Positions 45,303 through 55,048 of a stretch of DNA of 64,000 nt are shown in pieces (within the stretch, counting starts at the first letter, position 1; every line of letters begins with the position of its first letter). The stretch spans positions 3,162,001 to 3,226,000 of the forward strand of contig NZ_CP069421.1 of NCBI RefSeq assembly GCF_018118585.1, read 5' to 3'. The translations under genes and the position numbers were made by a program. The DNA comes from Aristaeella lactis. GTDB taxonomy: Bacteria; Bacillota; Clostridia; Christensenellales; Aristaeellaceae. The notes beneath the pieces were generated by a model that worked only from the letters and a program-made list of their open reading frames with translations, had not been told where the DNA came from and made no database searches.

Positions 45303-48300
45303 ATGAAGGACCGACAGTATCCTCTTTATCATAAAGAGCTTGAACATGACAGCTGCGGCGTAGGCGCCGTGGTGGACCTGAACGCGAAAGCAACCCACCG
45401 GACTGTGGACCAGGCGCTGTGCATTGTTGAGCGGCTGGCGCACCGTGCCGGCAGCGACGCGGAAGGAACCACCGGTGACGGCGTGGGCATTATGACCCAG
45501 CTGCCTCACACGCTTTTTGCGGCGTGGGCCAGGGAGGAAGGAATCGCCCTGGGAAACCCCGGAGATTACGGTGTAGGTATGTTCTTTCTGCCGGAGGATG
45601 AGGTCGGAGCCCAAAATACAGCAGGAATCTTTGAACAGCTGGCGGAATCCGAAGGGATTACGGTACTCGGGTGGCGGGAGGTACCCTGCCACCCGGCCCA
45701 GCTGGGCGCGGGTGCACGGCGGACAATGCCGTGTATACGACAGTGCTTTTTGAAAAGGCCGAAGGAGACCGGTGCCGGTCAGGACTTTGACCGGCGTCTT
45801 TATATTTTACGGCGTGTTTTTGAACACCAGGACACGGACGCGTATGTATGCTCCCTGTCCAGCCGCACGATCGTCTACAAGGGCATGATGCTGGTGAACC
45901 AGCTACGCTCCTTCTATGACGATCTGCAGGATGTGCGCTATGCCAGCAGCATGGCCATGGTGCACTCCCGTTTCTCTACCAATACTTTCCCTTCCTGGAG
46001 CAAGGCGCATCCCCAGCGGATGCTGCTGCATAACGGGGAAATCAATACCATCCGCGGCAACCATGACCGAATGAAGGCCCGGGAAGAGACCATGCGTTCC
46101 GACGTTATGGGCGCAGAGATGAAACGTGTATTGCCCGTGGTTGATCCGGACGGAAGCGACAGCCAGATGCTGGATAATACGCTGGAATTCCTGGCGATGA
46201 ACGGCTTCCCGCTGCCGCTGGCAGGTATGATCCTGCTGCCGGAACCCTGGCAGGGCGAAGCACGGAGGGCCGCCAGTGGCGGAAATTCCGTCCGGGCTGA
46301 GGTTGCGGACAGGGTACAGCAAACGGGCAAGCCCTGGACGGATCTGTACCGCTACTATGCCACCATGATGGAGCCCTGGGACGGCCCCGCCGCGATCCTG
46401 TATTCCGACGGTGATACGGTTTGTGCCTCCCTGGACCGGAACGGACTGCGGCCGCTGCGCTGCGCGCTGACGGACGACAGGCGACTGATCCTGACCTCCG
46501 AGGCTGGTGTGCTGTTTGAAGAGAACGCGCACATCCTGCGGCGGTGGAAGCTGAAGGCCGGAGACGTGCTGGAGGCTGACCTGAAGACCGGCAGGCTGAC
46601 AGAAAGCGAAGCCCTGAAGACCCGGTTCGCCCAGGAACATCCCTATACGGAATGGATGACTAAACTGGTGCGACTGGAGGATCTTCCGGCAGCCGAAATC
46701 AAAGAGGATATCCTGCCTGAAACGGAGCGGGAAAAGCTCTGCAAGGCGTTTAACTACACCTGGGAAGATGTGCAGGACATCGTGCTGCCGATGGCGGCGA
46801 AGGGAACAGAACCCATCGTTTCCATGGGCGCGGACGTGCCTGTGGCAGCCCTGTCAAAGACCCATCCTTCCCTGTATGACTACTTCCGCCAGCGTTTCGC
46901 GCAGGTGACCAACCCGCCGATCGACGCACTGCGGGAAGAAGTGAAAACCGACTGCTCCATCTATGTCGGCGATGACGGCAACCTGCTATCCAGGGAAGCC
47001 GCGAACAGCGCTGTACTGGAGCTGCCCTCCCCGGTGCTGACCGAAGAGGAACTGCAGCGGATCCGGAAGATGGACCATCCGGACTTCTCTGTCCGTACAG
47101 TATCCCTGCTCTATGACAAAAACGGAAGCCTTCGGGACGCGCTGGAACATTTCTTTGACGTCTGCGACCAGGCCTGCCGTGACCATATCAATATCCTGAT
47201 CCTGTCTGACCGGGGTATCAGCCCGGATACCATGGCGATCCCGTCGCTGCTGGCGGTATCGGCGCTGGAACAGCACCTGATCGGAAAGAAAAAGCGCACC
47301 GCTGTTTCTGTGATCCTCGAAAGCGGTGAACCCCGTGACGTCCACCAGCTGGCTATGCTGATCGGTTTTGGTGCCCGGGCGGTGAACCCGTACCTGGCAC
47401 ACGACTGCATCCGTGCCCTGTGCGCGGACGGGCAGATCAGCAAGACACAGGAGGAAGCGATCCGGGACTACAACAAGGCACTGACTGCCGGCGTGCTGAA
47501 GATCGCCTCCAAGATGGGCGTCTCCGTGCTGCAGGCCTACCAGAGCGCACAGCTGTTTGAGGCGGTGGGCCTGGACCAGGGCTTTGTGAAGACCTACTTT
47601 ACGAATACACCGTGCTCCCTGGGCGGCACCGACCTGAACCGTGTGGAGGCGGACAGCCGTTTCCATCACGAGGCGGCGTTTGCCGAGACGGGGACGCAGG
47701 GCCTGACCAGTGTGGGCAGGCATAAATACCGGAGGGGCGAAGGTGCCGAAGAGCATCTCTATGCTCCTGAAACCATTCACCTGCTGCAGCAGGCAGTATG
47801 GACGGATGACCGGGCGGCCTTTGACAAATACGCCGCACGGATTGAAAACGAAGGACCGCGGACAATCCGTTCCATGCTTTCCTTCAATTATGACGCCTGC
47901 CGGGCCATTCCGCTGGAAGAAGTGGAAAGCGCGGCAGAGATCGTGAAGCGTTTCCGGACCGGCGCCATGAGCTACGGTTCCATTTCCCAGGAAGCCCATG
48001 AATGCATGGCCAAGGCCATGAACCACCTGGGCGGCCGTTCCAACAGCGGTGAAGGCGGCGAGCTGGCTGAACGCTTCGGTACGGACCTGAACTCCGCTAT
48101 CAAGCAGGTGGCTTCCGGCCGCTTCGGCGTGACGCGGGAATACCTGCTTTCCGCCAAGGAAATCCAGATCAAGATGGCCCAGGGCGCCAAGCCCGGCGAG
48201 GGCGGACACCTGCCCGGCGCGAAGGTGACGGACAGCGTGGCAAAGACCCGCTGCTCCACACCCGGTATCTCCCTGATTTCCCCGCCGCCGCATCATGATA

Positions 48301-49682
48301 TCTATTCGATTGAGGATCTGGCGGAATTGATCTATGACCTCCAGTGCGCTAACGAAGACGCAAAGATCACCGTGAAACTGGTGTCTTCCGCGGGCGTGGG
48401 TACCATCGCCAGCGGTGTGGCCAAGGCTGGCGCGGGCGGTATCCTGATCTCCGGCGGAGAAGGCGGTACCGGTGCAGCCCCCATGAGCAGCGTGCATCAC
48501 GCAGGTTTGCCCTGGGAGATCGGCCTGGCTGAAGCACACCAGGTGCTCTGCCGCAACCGGCTGCGCCAGACGGTTACCCTGGAAACAGACGGCAAGCTGA
48601 TGACCGGACATGACGTGATGGTGGCTTTGTTGCTTGGCGCGGAGCAGTTCGGTTTCGCAACGGCACCCCTGGTCACCATGGGCTGCCGGATGATGCGTGT
48701 CTGCCAGCTGGGTACGTGCCCCTTCGGTATCGCAACACAGAATCCGGAACTGCGTAAGCGCTTCAAGGGCAAGCCGGAATACGTGGAACGCTTCATGCTC
48801 TTTATCGCGGAGCAGATGCGGGAGATCATGGCAAAACTCGGCGCCCGTACCGTGAATGAACTGGTGGGCCGCAGCGACCTGCTGGTGATGAAGGAAAACG
48901 CGGCGATGGACCTGACGGATCTGACCGGATTTGCCCGGAACACGCATTTCCAGCCTTCCGCGAAGTTTGATTTCCACCTGGCGGAACGGGCGGACGTCCG
49001 TCTGTACCAGGATCATGTACACCTGATGACCACAGACCGGGCCTTCGGCACCATGCTGAAGGGAGACCGGCATATCCAGGCCCAGGGCTGTGGCGGCCAG
49101 TCCTTCGGCGCGTTCCTGCCTCACGGACAGGAGATCACCCTTTACGGCGTAGCCAATGACTACCTGGGCAAGGGTCTTTCAGGCGGTACGCTGGCGGTGT
49201 GCCCGCCCGCGGACAGCATCTGGAAGAAGGAAGATACCCTGATCGGCAACGTAGCCCTGTACGGCGCGACGAGCGGTTATGCCTTTGTGGCTGGTATGGC
49301 CGGCGAACGTTTCGCGGTACGCAACTCCGGCGCGTGGGCCGTTGTGGAAGGCGTGGGAGACCATGGCTGTGAATACATGACCGGCGGCCGGGTGGCTGTG
49401 CTGGGTCCTGTGGGCGACAACTTTGCTGCCGGTATGAGCGGCGGTGTGGCCTGGGTGCTGGATGAGGACGGACATCTGGAAAGCCGTTTGAACAAGGGCC
49501 ATGTGAAGCTTTATGAAGTTTCCGCACAGCAGGCAGATGAACTGAACAGGCTGCTGGAGATGCATGTGAAAGCCACCGGATCGCAGAAGGCCAGGGAGAT
49601 CCTGGAACACTTCAGCGAATGGGTGCCGAAGTTCAAAGCGGTCATTTCGGATGAATACCTCGCCTGGCTCAGCCGGGGATAA
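45303..49682 (+). CDS. gltB: Glutamate synthase, large subunit
   Basis: Transfers the glutamine amide to 2-oxoglutarate. 1459 residues. The class II glutaminase nucleophile is Cys18 in HDSCGVGAV, so a 17-residue propeptide is removed. The central and FMN domains occupy about 420-1180, with the 3Fe-4S cluster at Cys1128, Cys1134 and Cys1139 (GCRMMRVCQLGTC). The C-terminal beta-helix (GXXG repeats) closes the protein. ATG at 45303 follows GGCGGAGGAAT. It is translated 2 bp after the ANTAR gene. The last codons are part of a hairpin repeat. Confidence 0.97.
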   Translation: MKDRQYPLYHKELEHDSCGVGAVVDLNAKATHRTVDQALCIVERLAHRAGSDAEGTTGDGVGIMTQLPHTLFAAWAREEGIALGNPGDYGVGMFFLPEDEVGAQNTAGIFEQLAESEGITVLGWREVPCHPAQLGAGARRTMPCIRQCFLKRPKETGAGQDFDRRLYILRRVFEHQDTDAYVCSLSSRTIVYKGMMLVNQLRSFYDDLQDVRYASSMAMVHSRFSTNTFPSWSKAHPQRMLLHNGEINTIRGNHDRMKAREETMRSDVMGAEMKRVLPVVDPDGSDSQMLDNTLEFLAMNGFPLPLAGMILLPEPWQGEARRAASGGNSVRAEVADRVQQTGKPWTDLYRYYATMMEPWDGPAAILYSDGDTVCASLDRNGLRPLRCALTDDRRLILTSEAGVLFEENAHILRRWKLKAGDVLEADLKTGRLTESEALKTRFAQEHPYTEWMTKLVRLEDLPAAEIKEDILPETEREKLCKAFNYTWEDVQDIVLPMAAKGTEPIVSMGADVPVAALSKTHPSLYDYFRQRFAQVTNPPIDALREEVKTDCSIYVGDDGNLLSREAANSAVLELPSPVLTEEELQRIRKMDHPDFSVRTVSLLYDKNGSLRDALEHFFDVCDQACRDHINILILSDRGISPDTMAIPSLLAVSALEQHLIGKKKRTAVSVILESGEPRDVHQLAMLIGFGARAVNPYLAHDCIRALCADGQISKTQEEAIRDYNKALTAGVLKIASKMGVSVLQAYQSAQLFEAVGLDQGFVKTYFTNTPCSLGGTDLNRVEADSRFHHEAAFAETGTQGLTSVGRHKYRRGEGAEEHLYAPETIHLLQQAVWTDDRAAFDKYAARIENEGPRTIRSMLSFNYDACRAIPLEEVESAAEIVKRFRTGAMSYGSISQEAHECMAKAMNHLGGRSNSGEGGELAERFGTDLNSAIKQVASGRFGVTREYLLSAKEIQIKMAQGAKPGEGGHLPGAKVTDSVAKTRCSTPGISLISPPPHHDIYSIEDLAELIYDLQCANEDAKITVKLVSSAGVGTIASGVAKAGAGGILISGGEGGTGAAPMSSVHHAGLPWEIGLAEAHQVLCRNRLRQTVTLETDGKLMTGHDVMVALLLGAEQFGFATAPLVTMGCRMMRVCQLGTCPFGIATQNPELRKRFKGKPEYVERFMLFIAEQMREIMAKLGARTVNELVGRSDLLVMKENAAMDLTDLTGFARNTHFQPSAKFDFHLAERADVRLYQDHVHLMTTDRAFGTMLKGDRHIQAQGCGGQSFGAFLPHGQEITLYGVANDYLGKGLSGGTLAVCPPADSIWKKEDTLIGNVALYGATSGYAFVAGMAGERFAVRNSGAWAVVEGVGDHGCEYMTGGRVAVLGPVGDNFAAGMSGGVAWVLDEDGHLESRLNKGHVKLYEVSAQQADELNRLLEMHVKATGSQKAREILEHFSEWVPKFKAVISDEYLAWLSRG

Positions 49683-49785
49683 ATACCTGGCTGAGCCAGG
49701 AATGAATTATTGGCCTTCAGCCAATGTGAATGATCTGCTTCGCAGATATGAATTATCCCGCATACGCGGGATGTGAGAATTACTC
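49661..49785 (+). repeat. Hairpin array between gltB and gltD
   Basis: The gltB end CCTGGCTCAGCC (49661-49672) pairs with GGCTGAGCCAGG (49689-49700). Then hairpins TTGGC/GCCAA (49710-49724), ATCTGC/GCAGAT (49733-49747) and TCCCGC/GCGGGA (49756-49771) are joined by ATGAATTAT-type linkers. The stems differ in sequence but not in pairing. Confidence 0.8.
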
Positions 49786-49807
49786 CAGATGAATTGAGGG
49801 TGAGACT

Positions 49808-51211
49808 GTGGGAAGCGCGACGGGTTTTCTGGATACAGTGAGAATAGAGAATCCTTTCCGGGATGAAGCGGCGCGGCTCGGTGATTTCGAGGACCTGCAT
49901 ACGTGCCAGTCCTGTGAAGCAAGGCGTGCGCAGGCATCCCGCTGCATGAACTGCGGCGTGCCGTTCTGCCAGTCTGATTTCGGCTGCCCGCTGCACAACC
50001 TGATCCCGGAGTGGAATGACCTGCTTTACCGCGGACAGGAGCGGGAAGCGCTGATGCGCCTGATCCGGACAGCCCCTTTTCCGGAGTTCACCGGACATGT
50101 CTGTCCCGCCCTTTGTGAAAAGGCCTGCAACCTGGAAAACGACGCGACAACAAACCGGGACAATGAGCTTTACCTGATCGAAACCGGATTTGAAAAGGGC
50201 TGGATCCAGCCCCGGATTCCTGCTGTACGCTCCGGAAAACGCGTGGCTGTTATCGGCAGCGGCCCTTCCGGCCTTGCTGCGGCGGACCTGCTGAACCAGC
50301 TTGGACATTCCGTTACTGTGATTGAGCGTGCGGACCGTCCCGGCGGACTGCTGATGTACGGCATTCCGAATATGAAGCTTCCCAAGAACATTGTGGAACG
50401 CCGGATCCGCCTGATGGAAGCAGAAGGGATCACCTTTGAACTGAATACGGAAGCGGATCCTGAAAAACTGCAGGATTATGACGCTGTGCTGCTCTGTGGC
50501 GGTGCACGGAAGCCCCGCTCCCTGAATGTGGAACATATGGACGCCGAAGGTGTGATGTTTGCTGTGGACTACCTGACAGCAGCAACCAGGGCTGTGCTGG
50601 GAGGCACTGTTTCCGAAGCATCCGCAGCCGGAAAGCATGTGATCGTGGTCGGCGGCGGTGATACCGGCAATGACTGCGTAGGGACTGCCCTGCGCCAGGA
50701 ATGCGTCAGCGTGACACAGCTGGAAATGATGCCTGCTCCGCCGGAAGACCGCACACCGGGCAATCCGTGGCCGGAATGGCCGAGGATCCTGCGGACCGAC
50801 TACGGCCAGCTGGAAGCGATCTACCGGCAGGGAAGCGATCCGCGGGTTTACAGGACCACGGTCAAACAGATCCTGACGGATGACCAGAACCGGATCTGCG
50901 GACTGGAAACCGTACAGCTGGAACGGACGCCTGAGGGACGATTTGAGCAGGTGGCCGGAACTGAAAAGACGCTGCCCTGCGAGCTGCTGCTGATCGCGGC
51001 CGGTTTTGTGGGCTGCGATGAGAAAACCGCGGAACACTTTGCCCTGCAGGCGGACGGACGGGGAAGGCTGCTGCCGGAGAACGGAAGCCATCACCTGGCA
51101 GGGAAGATCTTCAGCGCCGGGGATATGCGCAACGGACAGTCCCTGGTGGTACGCGCACTGGCTGACGGCCGGAACGCGGCAAAGGAAATCAATGACTGGA
51201 TGAGATCATAA
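49808..51211 (+). CDS. gltD: Glutamate synthase, small subunit
   Basis: Passes electrons from NADPH to the large subunit. 467 residues. The N-terminal 4Fe-4S segments (TCQSCEARRAQASRCMNCGVPFC, CPLHNLIPEWNDLL, CPALCEKACN), FAD site GSGPSGLAAADLL, then NADPH site GGGDTGNDC are in order. The start is GTG at 49808. It follows gltB by 125 bp, filled by a hairpin array; they still form one unit functionally. The terminator lies at 51241. Confidence 0.97.
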   Translation: MGSATGFLDTVRIENPFRDEAARLGDFEDLHTCQSCEARRAQASRCMNCGVPFCQSDFGCPLHNLIPEWNDLLYRGQEREALMRLIRTAPFPEFTGHVCPALCEKACNLENDATTNRDNELYLIETGFEKGWIQPRIPAVRSGKRVAVIGSGPSGLAAADLLNQLGHSVTVIERADRPGGLLMYGIPNMKLPKNIVERRIRLMEAEGITFELNTEADPEKLQDYDAVLLCGGARKPRSLNVEHMDAEGVMFAVDYLTAATRAVLGGTVSEASAAGKHVIVVGGGDTGNDCVGTALRQECVSVTQLEMMPAPPEDRTPGNPWPEWPRILRTDYGQLEAIYRQGSDPRVYRTTVKQILTDDQNRICGLETVQLERTPEGRFEQVAGTEKTLPCELLLIAAGFVGCDEKTAEHFALQADGRGRLLPENGSHHLAGKIFSAGDMRNGQSLVVRALADGRNAAKEINDWMRS

Positions 51212-51240
51212 TATGCTTTGACTTGAGATGTATAAAATCA

Positions 51241-51275
51241 AAAAGAGACTGCCTCAGCGAGGCAGTCTCTTTTTG
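51241..51275. terminator. Bidirectional terminator, gltD / nucleotidase
   Basis: AAAAGAGACTGCCTC, AGC, GAGGCAGTCTCTTTT: a perfect 15-bp stem ending in T's on both strands, between convergent genes. Confidence 0.93.
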
Positions 51276-51291
51276 AATACCATTATGCTGC

Positions 51292-52968
51292 TTACTCCCG
51301 CGGCACTTCAATACCCCTGGGCCGGGTATCCACGGAAATATATCCGTCGCCTGCAGCTTTCTCTTCCCGGAGAAAACGAACAATGGATTCATTATCTGTC
51401 GGTGCGTCTGCCTGCGGTACGACCGGTGTTTTTTCCTCAAAAACGGAACCGGGCACAGTAGCATTGAAATCGGTTGTACAGACTCGATACTGTTTCTCAG
51501 TGCCTTCCAGATCCACTTCTGTGCCGTCATCCAGGGTGATACTGAGAATAGTATATTCCCGGTCCGCACGATCCATGGTTTCATCACCAGTAGCAGAATA
51601 AGTAAACGACAGACCGCTCATCTGATCACCATAATTAGGCGTTTTCAGGCCATCCGCCAGCTGCTTTGCAAGCTCCGGTCCGGTGACATCAAAGACCAGC
51701 AGCGAATTTCCGAACGGTGCAATGGAATAGATATCATTCACGGTGATCTCACGGGTTGTCTGTCCATCCGGAATCAGGAAGCTGGTACGGATACCGCCAT
51801 TGTTGTAAAACGCTGCCTGGGTTCCCTGATCCCGGGTTATCTTCATCATCAGGCCGGTGATGAAGTTGCCTGCATTGTTTGCGCCTACAGTTTTCGTTTT
51901 CAGGACCGGAGTGTCAATCCAGCCCAGAACTTCACTCATTTCGTCCCGGATAGCATCCCAGCCGGCATGGGAGAGAGCTATGATCTCCGGATCCAGCGTC
52001 GGCCGATTCTCCTCTGTGTCAAAGAGAGATTCCTTTTCGGCTGTAATGTCTGTATACTGCATGTTTTCCACGGTTACGCCGCTGTTTGCGTCGATCAGCA
52101 GTTCAGCGGAGGCAAACCCGTTGGCATAGTAATATCCCTGGATATAGGGAACGCCGCTTTTGGCTGTTTCCGCAAGGATATGATTGGTATGGCCTCCGCA
52201 GACCAGGTTTACCTGTGCCGGATCCATGGCTTCAGCCACCTGGACAGGCTTATCATGGACGATCAGGATGACGGCGTCCGGCTTTTCTCTTTCACGAATT
52301 TCGCGGATCAGCGTGTCAAGCTTCGACAGGCTGGGATCAATGGAATAAGGCGCAATTTTGGAGGTCATAATGGTTCCTCTGTAATCCGGAATATAACCGA
52401 TGACAGCGATCCGCAGCCCGGCTTTTTCGATGATCGCATAATCTTTGGTAAATGGAACGCGCTCACCGGAAACGGCATCATACAGATTGGACGCAAGGAC
52501 CGGAATTTTCGGGTCTCCGAAATAATCGCCCAATACATAGGGCGCCACGGTTCCATCAGAATCTCCCGCGTATTCATCAACGCCCCAGTCAAATTCGTGA
52601 TTGCCCAGGCCAACTGCATCGTAATGCATGGTGTCCAGCATCGCCCTGATTACGGCTCCGCCGGTCATATAGGAAACAGGTGTGCCCTGATAAAGATCGC
52701 CGCCGTCAAGCAACAGGACATCATCATATTTGCCGGAATTTCTTGCTTCATTGACAAGGTAAGCAATCCGGGCCATCCGGTACTGGAACTTATCCTCGCT
52801 GCCTGCGGATACATCCATGATGTAGCCATGGATATCTGTTGTTTCGATCACGAGGATACGTTTTGTATCTTCAGGGACACTGCTTTCCGCAGAAACGGCT
52901 GAAATGCAGGATAATGACAGCATAAGTACGCATGCCAGAATAAGAGAAACAGCTTTACGGACAGTCAT
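51292..52968 (-). CDS. Secreted bifunctional metallophosphatase/5'-nucleotidase
   Basis: 558 residues, UshA-like. Residues 1-27 are a signal peptide (VRKAVSLILACVLMLSLSCISAVSA). Metallophosphatase motifs TTDIHGYIMD, LLDGGDLYQG, GLGNHEFDWG and VCGGHTNH bind two metals; the C-terminal 5'-nucleotidase domain has NNGGIRTSF. It removes phosphate from extracellular nucleotides or UDP-sugars. ATG at 52968 follows GAGGAGG. The regulator is unknown; the promoter is strong. No PHO-type operator was seen. Confidence 0.92.
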   Translation of the reverse strand: MTVRKAVSLILACVLMLSLSCISAVSAESSVPEDTKRILVIETTDIHGYIMDVSAGSEDKFQYRMARIAYLVNEARNSGKYDDVLLLDGGDLYQGTPVSYMTGGAVIRAMLDTMHYDAVGLGNHEFDWGVDEYAGDSDGTVAPYVLGDYFGDPKIPVLASNLYDAVSGERVPFTKDYAIIEKAGLRIAVIGYIPDYRGTIMTSKIAPYSIDPSLSKLDTLIREIREREKPDAVILIVHDKPVQVAEAMDPAQVNLVCGGHTNHILAETAKSGVPYIQGYYYANGFASAELLIDANSGVTVENMQYTDITAEKESLFDTEENRPTLDPEIIALSHAGWDAIRDEMSEVLGWIDTPVLKTKTVGANNAGNFITGLMMKITRDQGTQAAFYNNGGIRTSFLIPDGQTTREITVNDIYSIAPFGNSLLVFDVTGPELAKQLADGLKTPNYGDQMSGLSFTYSATGDETMDRADREYTILSITLDDGTEVDLEGTEKQYRVCTTDFNATVPGSVFEEKTPVVPQADAPTDNESIVRFLREEKAAGDGYISVDTRPRGIEVPRE

Positions 52969-53105
52969 TCTTTTTCCTCCTCTGTTGAATGTTGTGCCGG
53001 ATGACGAAAGAGTCTTTCCCGGGATGTTTGCTGTATAGATGCAGAGGAACCGTAATTTGCCGGAACAGGCTCAGCCGGTAATCTTTCAGTTTTATTGTTT
53101 CTTAT

Positions 53106-53134
53106 ATTATAATGAATCAGGCAAAGGGATTCAA
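53106..53134 (-). promoter_or_regulatory. Promoter of the nucleotidase gene
   Basis: Minus strand TTGAAT (53129-53134), 17-bp spacer, TATAAT (53106-53111). Confidence 0.75.
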
Positions 53135-53211
53135 GCCGAATGGATACGTGACGATTCCGGTTGATGACAGGTGTGCAATGTTCTTCTCCTGTATTCGATA
53201 TAAGGATTTGC

Positions 53212-53240
53212 TTGACACCTGCGGACAGGATGGATACAAT
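53212..53240 (+). promoter_or_regulatory. Promoter of the trp operon
   Basis: TTGACA (53212-53217), 17-bp spacer, TACAAT (53235-53240), just before the T-box. Confidence 0.8.
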
Positions 53241-53246
53241 ACGTGT

Positions 53247-53517
53247 AATTTCATACGAAACCGTTGAAGCGGAGATCAAAGCGGCAATGCCCTTACAGAG
53301 AGTCCGGGAAGGTGAAAGCCGGGCAGGAAACAAACCGCCAAATGGACCGCCGAGGGCGCAGTCAAAGGCTTAGGCTGAGTATTCTGCGACGTGAGGCACG
53401 CGTAAGTGGCCGGGGATATGAAGGTATCCCGCAGAGAGCACGGTCATACCGTGAAACAGGGTGGCACCGCGAAGTATATTCGTCCCTGACAGAGTAAATC
53501 TGTCAGGGACGATTTTT
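53247..53517 (+). promoter_or_regulatory. T-box riboswitch, tRNA-Trp
   Basis: The specifier is TGG (53343-53345) in AAATGGACC at the stem I base. The T-box core AGGGTGGCACCGCG (53458-53471) has C in the variable place, expected to pair with G73 of tRNA-Trp. The terminator is CGTCCCTGACAGA/TCTGTCAGGGACG (53481-53511) with ATTTTTG. Uncharged tRNA-Trp should allow transcription of the trp genes. Confidence 0.94.
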
Positions 53518-53521
53518 GTTT

Positions 53522-53556
53522 AATGAACAATGAACAATTAACAATGAACAATGATA
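53522..53556. repeat. Heptanucleotide tandem repeat, AATGAAC type
   Basis: Five contiguous units: AATGAAC, AATGAAC, AATTAAC, AATGAAC, AATGATA, between the T-box terminator and the trpE start. Confidence 0.9.
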
Positions 53557-53578
53557 AAGTGACGGGAGCTGAGAAGCG

Positions 53579-55048
53579 ATGAAGATTACACCCACCCAGG
53601 AAGAAGTGGCAAAGTACAGGGAGACGGGACTGTATAAGGTAGTGCCGGTCAGCTGTGAGCTTCTGGCGGATATCTGCACGCCGATCCAGGCAATCCGGAA
53701 ACTGAAGAATGTTTCCTCCCATTGCTTCCTGCTGGAGTCCGCGGAACCGCAGGAGAAGTGGGGACGATACACGTTCCTGGGCTATGATCCGAAAATGAGC
53801 ATCTCCTGTGTGAACGGGGAAATGCGGATCAATGAGCTGAAAATCCGGACGGAGGATCCTTCCGCTGTGCTGAGGCAGATCCTGGCGGAGTATAAAAGTC
53901 CCCGCATTCCGGGACTGCCGCCCTTTACCGGCGGCCTGACCGGATATTTCTCCTACGATTACCTGAATTATTCCGAACCGACGACCCGCAGGGAGACGGA
54001 AGATACGGAGCATTTCCAGGATGTGGATCTGATGCTCTTTGACAAGGTGATCGCCTTTGATAACCTGCGGCAGAAGATCATCCTGATCGTCAACGTAAAA
54101 CTGGACGAGGGAGAAGCCGGATACCACAGGGCGGAAATGGAACTGGAGGAGCTGAAGAAACTCATTACGGAAGGCGCGGAAGCGAAGGATGAACCCGGGC
54201 GCCTGACCGGAGAAGTGACGCCGCTGTTCAACAAGACGGAATACTGTGCCATGGTGGAGAAAGCCCGGCATTACATCAAAGAAGGAGACATTTTCCAGAT
54301 CGTCCTGTCCAACAGGCTGAGCGCACCGTATGAGGGCAGCCTGCTGAACATGTACCGGATGCTGCGGACGGTCAATCCGTCTCCCTACATGTTCTACTTT
54401 TCCGGAACGGATGTGGAGGTTGCCGGAGCAAGTCCGGAAACACTGGTGAAGCTGGAAAACGGCATCCTGCATACTTATCCGCTGGCCGGTACCCGGCCTC
54501 GGGGAAAAACCACGGAGGAGGATAAGCGGCTGGAGGAAGAACTGCTGCGGGATGAAAAGGAACTGGCGGAACATAATATGCTGGTGGATCTGGGACGGAA
54601 CGACCTGGGCAGGATCTCAAAGTTCGGCAGCGTACAGGTGGAAACATTCCACGATATCCTGCGGTTTTCCCATGTGATGCACATCGGTTCCACAGTGTGC
54701 GGGGAGATCCGGGAGGACAAGGACGCGCTGGACGCTATTGAGGCGGTACTGCCGGCAGGTACGCTGTCGGGTGCTCCGAAAATCCGGGCCTGCCAGCTGA
54801 TCGGTGAGCTGGAGAACAACAAGCGGGGGATCTACGGCGGAGCGATCGGTTATATCGACTTTGCCGGAAACATGGATACCTGCATCGCGATCCGGATCGC
54901 GTACAAGAAGAATGGTAAAGTATTCATCCGTTCCGGGGCTGGCATCGTATATGATTCCGTTCCGGAAAAGGAACACGAGGAATGCCTGAACAAGGCCCGG
55001 GCGGTACTCGCCTCCCTGGAGAAAGCCGGAAAGGAGATAGACGGATGA
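53579..55048 (+). CDS. trpE: Anthranilate synthase component I
   Basis: Converts chorismate to anthranilate with ammonia from TrpG. 489 residues. The N-terminal LLESAE (51-56) is the tryptophan feedback site motif, and the chorismate-binding C-half has SPETLVKLENG, TYPLAGTRPRG, LSGAPKIRACQLI and YGGAIGYIDF. ATG at 53579 follows GGGAGCTGAGAAGCG. The stop overlaps trpG by ATGA, giving coupled translation. It is under the Trp T-box. Confidence 0.97.
   Translation: MKITPTQEEVAKYRETGLYKVVPVSCELLADICTPIQAIRKLKNVSSHCFLLESAEPQEKWGRYTFLGYDPKMSISCVNGEMRINELKIRTEDPSAVLRQILAEYKSPRIPGLPPFTGGLTGYFSYDYLNYSEPTTRRETEDTEHFQDVDLMLFDKVIAFDNLRQKIILIVNVKLDEGEAGYHRAEMELEELKKLITEGAEAKDEPGRLTGEVTPLFNKTEYCAMVEKARHYIKEGDIFQIVLSNRLSAPYEGSLLNMYRMLRTVNPSPYMFYFSGTDVEVAGASPETLVKLENGILHTYPLAGTRPRGKTTEEDKRLEEELLRDEKELAEHNMLVDLGRNDLGRISKFGSVQVETFHDILRFSHVMHIGSTVCGEIREDKDALDAIEAVLPAGTLSGAPKIRACQLIGELENNKRGIYGGAIGYIDFAGNMDTCIAIRIAYKKNGKVFIRSGAGIVYDSVPEKEHEECLNKARAVLASLEKAGKEIDG

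Noticed and set aside
46986-49124. A 712-codon minus-strand open frame inside gltB
   Set aside because: GC-rich antisense shadow; the gltB domains and 3Fe-4S cysteines are on the plus strand.
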